A DNA stretch of 64,000 nucleotides from Magnetospirillum sp. 15-1 (GTDB lineage Bacteria; Pseudomonadota; Alphaproteobacteria; Rhodospirillales; Magnetospirillaceae): NCBI RefSeq assembly GCF_900184795.1, contig NZ_FXXN01000025.1, positions 320,542 through 384,541 of the forward strand. Reading direction: 5' to 3'. Each line of letters begins with the position of its first letter. Position 1 is the first letter of the stretch. The position numbers and the translations under genes are program-made. Below, piece after piece: positions 62,105 through 64,000 of this stretch. The notes beneath the pieces were generated by a model. The model did no database searches. It had not been told where the DNA came from and was given only the letters and a program-made list of their open reading frames with translations.

Positions 62105-64000
62105 TTATTTGAATAACCTGATGTCTTCAGGTTTTCTCCCGACCGCGTGACATGCCCAGGCCGCCTCGTAGCCTGCTTCGAGATGGCGGGCGAAACCGGT
62201 GGGGTCGAAGGCCGGCGAGGTGGGCAGCAACTCCAGCAGACGGGCACGCAAGGCCGCCAGACGCGCCCGGTCGCGGCCCAGGCCGACCGCCAGCGTCTTG
62301 AGGGCGGTGGCATCCTCCACCGCCAGTTCCGGCAATCCCAGCGCATGCAGCAGCGAGGCGGCGACGCGCGAGCCCAGGCGGCTTCCGGCGGCGGTCACCA
62401 GCGGCACGCCCATGCGCAGCGAATCGGCGGCGGTGGTGTGGGCGCCGCAGACCAGGGCGTCGACGAACAGATCGGCGGCGGGCAGGCGGGCCAGATGCTC
62501 GGGCCTTGGCAGGGAGGGTGCCCAGATCAGCCGGGCGGGATCGATGCCGGCCTGCCGCGCGGCCTCTTCCAGGCGTGTACGGGCCGCCTGGGGCGGCGCC
62601 AATTGCCACAAGACGGCATCGGGCAGCTCGGCCAATATCTCCAGCCACAGGGAGAAGCTGGCGCGATCCAGCTTGCGATGGCCGTTGAACGAGCACAGGA
62701 CCAGCCGGTCCTCGGGCAGACCCAGCGCCGGGCGGTCCGGTGGCGGCCCGGCGGGCGGCGTCCAGGCCAGATTGGCCTGGTAGGTGTCGGGAAGCAGGAT
62801 CAGCTTCTCGGAGAAATGGCCGCGATGGGCCGGCGGCACCAGCACCGGGTCGACAATGGCGTAATCCAGCCAGGGAGCGGACGAACTGGCCGCCAGCCCC
62901 AGCCACACCGCCTGGATGGGGGCCGGCCGCAGGGCGGCGATGCCGGGTCGGGCATAGCGGGTGAACACCGACATATCCACCAGGATATGCACCCCGTCGG
63001 CGGCGATGCGTTCGGCGGCGGCGCGGTCGCCCAGGGAGGAGAGATCGACGAAGGCCTCGCAATCCCGTGCCATCCTTTCGCGCCAACCCGAGCCGTCGTC
63101 GGGGCCGACGGAATAGGCCACGGGGCGCACCCGGGCGCGGTCGTGGCGGGCGAAGATGTCGCCGGCCAGATGCATGGTGGCGTGCTCGCGGTAATCGGGC
63201 GAGAGATAGCCCACCACCAGGGGCGGCGACGGCTTGGGCTGCGGGCGGAGAACCGGCCGGGGCTGGCCGGGGACCCGGAAAGCGGCCTCCAGCCCGGCGA
63301 TGCGGCGCATCTCCTCGCCGGTGAAGGGGTAGAACAGGGCGTCCTGGGTGGACAGCGGCAACTGCCCCTTGACCTCGCCGCGCAGGATGGCGGCGCGGAT
63401 TTCGGCGAACAGCCGCTCCTCGTTCGCCCAGTCGGCGGTCTCGCGATAGGCGCGCAACAGGTGGCCCTTGGCCGGAGCCAGGGCGGGACTGATCGTCAGC
63501 GCCGTGGTCAGGGCGGTGATGGCGTCGCCGTGGCGGCCGAGACGCAGCAGCACCTGCCCGCGCATGGCCTGCAGTTCGGCGACGCCGGGATGCAGGCGCA
63601 CCGCTTCGTCCAGGGCGGCCATCGCCGCCTCGTTGTCGGCCGTGGAGACCAGCAGGATGCCTAGATTGATGTGGCCGCCGGCGAAACCCGGCGCCACCTT
63701 GGTCAGGCGGCGGAACGCCTGGGCGGCCTCGCCCATGCGGCTCAGCGAGCGCAGGGCGTTGCCGAGCGCCAGCAGGCTTTCGGGATCGTTGCCGGCGGCG
63801 AGACGCTCCAGGAGGGGCAGGGCCTCGGCGGCGCGATCGAGCGCCAGCAACCCCTTGGCCTTGCTGAACAGCGAGGGCGCATGCCCCGGCTGGGCGGCCA
63901 GGATACGGTCGAGATGGGCCACGGCATCGGCATGGCGCCCGGCCATCAGCAGGAACAGCGCCAGATTGTAGCGCACCGGAATGGCCGAAGGCGCCGCCTT
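62105..64000 (-). CDS. TPR / O-GlcNAc-transferase-like (Spindly/GT41) protein, N-terminus cut by window end
   Basis: The visible 632 residues start with TPR repeats (ALFLLMAGRHADAVAHLDRI, GGHINLGILLVSTADNEAAM) and continue into a GT41 catalytic region: LVVGYLSPDYREHATMHLAGDIF, ILVDMSVFTRYARPGIAALRPAPIQAVWLG, LVLCSFNGHRKLDRASFSLWLEIL, and VDALVCGAHTTAADSLRMGVPLVT. This is the bacterial Spindly/OGT fold, which glycosylates proteins such as flagellins. The frame is open at 64000, so the start lies beyond the window. Confidence 0.88.
   Translation of the reverse strand, partial: KAAPSAIPVRYNLALFLLMAGRHADAVAHLDRILAAQPGHAPSLFSKAKGLLALDRAAEALPLLERLAAGNDPESLLALGNALRSLSRMGEAAQAFRRLTKVAPGFAGGHINLGILLVSTADNEAAMAALDEAVRLHPGVAELQAMRGQVLLRLGRHGDAITALTTALTISPALAPAKGHLLRAYRETADWANEERLFAEIRAAILRGEVKGQLPLSTQDALFYPFTGEEMRRIAGLEAAFRVPGQPRPVLRPQPKPSPPLVVGYLSPDYREHATMHLAGDIFARHDRARVRPVAYSVGPDDGSGWRERMARDCEAFVDLSSLGDRAAAERIAADGVHILVDMSVFTRYARPGIAALRPAPIQAVWLGLAASSSAPWLDYAIVDPVLVPPAHRGHFSEKLILLPDTYQANLAWTPPAGPPPDRPALGLPEDRLVLCSFNGHRKLDRASFSLWLEILAELPDAVLWQLAPPQAARTRLEEAARQAGIDPARLIWAPSLPRPEHLARLPAADLFVDALVCGAHTTAADSLRMGVPLVTAAGSRLGSRVAASLLHALGLPELAVEDATALKTLAVGLGRDRARLAALRARLLELLPTSPAFDPTGFARHLEAGYEAAWACHAVGRKPEDIRLFK

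Overview
The window looks like chromosome of a GC-rich alphaproteobacterium, most likely a Rhodospirillales member close to Magnetospirillum. That is inference from gene content, not a database match: lnt/XRE/metK/trmB in the alphaproteobacterial order, a MucR/Ros regulator, a Fur without the structural CxxC pair, olsB-olsA for ornithine lipids, hopanoid hpnC/hpnE, ETF-ubiquinone oxidoreductase, B12-dependent ribonucleotide reductase NrdJ and aerobic-type cobaltochelatase CobN. Both window ends cut genes: a Pit phosphate transporter at base 1 and a TPR/Spindly-type glycosyltransferase at base 64000.

Layout. 1-0.8 kb: Pit transporter and its DUF47 partner. 0.8-8.9 kb: a mostly minus-strand housekeeping run (trmB, metK, XRE regulator, lnt, corC, ybeY, phoH, miaB) with many 4-base overlaps, indicating translational coupling. 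8.9-13.1 kb: olsA/olsB, fur, mucR, a TusA-like protein, rimI/tsaB. 13.3-15.8 kb: D-Ala-D-Ala dipeptidase, an FMN 2-hydroxyacid dehydrogenase and an RlmJ-like protein. 15.8-19.9 kb: an accessory island. It holds a serine-recombinase remnant, a reverse-transcriptase remnant, a four-gene coupled operon (PD-(D/E)XK nuclease-like protein, small lipoprotein, zinc-ribbon membrane protein, HNH-like protein) and a divergent XRE regulator, with strong palindromes between regulator and operon. This is the best candidate for an undescribed system. 19.9-32 kb: galU, chaC, DUF2125, an aminotransferase, hslR-like and nrdJ, plsC/ydcF/ftsX/ftsE, tryptophanase. 32.1-32.6 kb: an AT-rich orphan gene that looks acquired. 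32.8-41.5 kb: dnaJ, dnaK, uracil-DNA glycosylase, ETF-QO, a TPR lipoprotein, ispE and tRNA-Gln. 41.5-46.8 kb: cobN, with an IS110-family (IS1111-like) element directly upstream. 46.9-52 kb: DUF815 ATPase, yajC-secD-secF, a Mth938-fold protein, sodB. 52.2-55.2 kb: hpnE/hpnC and a divergent NDUFAF6-like protein. 55.3-64 kb: a coupled run from an ACT protein through DUF2892, putA and a TPR/glycosyltransferase-like protein, then a cytochrome c, a methyltransferase and the partial TPR-glycosyltransferase.

Functionally, most of the window is core metabolism and cell-envelope biology: lipoprotein maturation, ornithine and hopanoid lipids, division ABC FtsEX and the Sec accessory complex. RNA modification (TrmB, MiaB, YbeY, TsaB) is also well represented. 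The non-core parts are the 15.8-19.9 kb island, the AT-rich orphan at 32.1 kb and the insertion sequence at 45.5-46.8 kb. Several intergenic regions carry perfect inverted repeats that no annotated gene explains.
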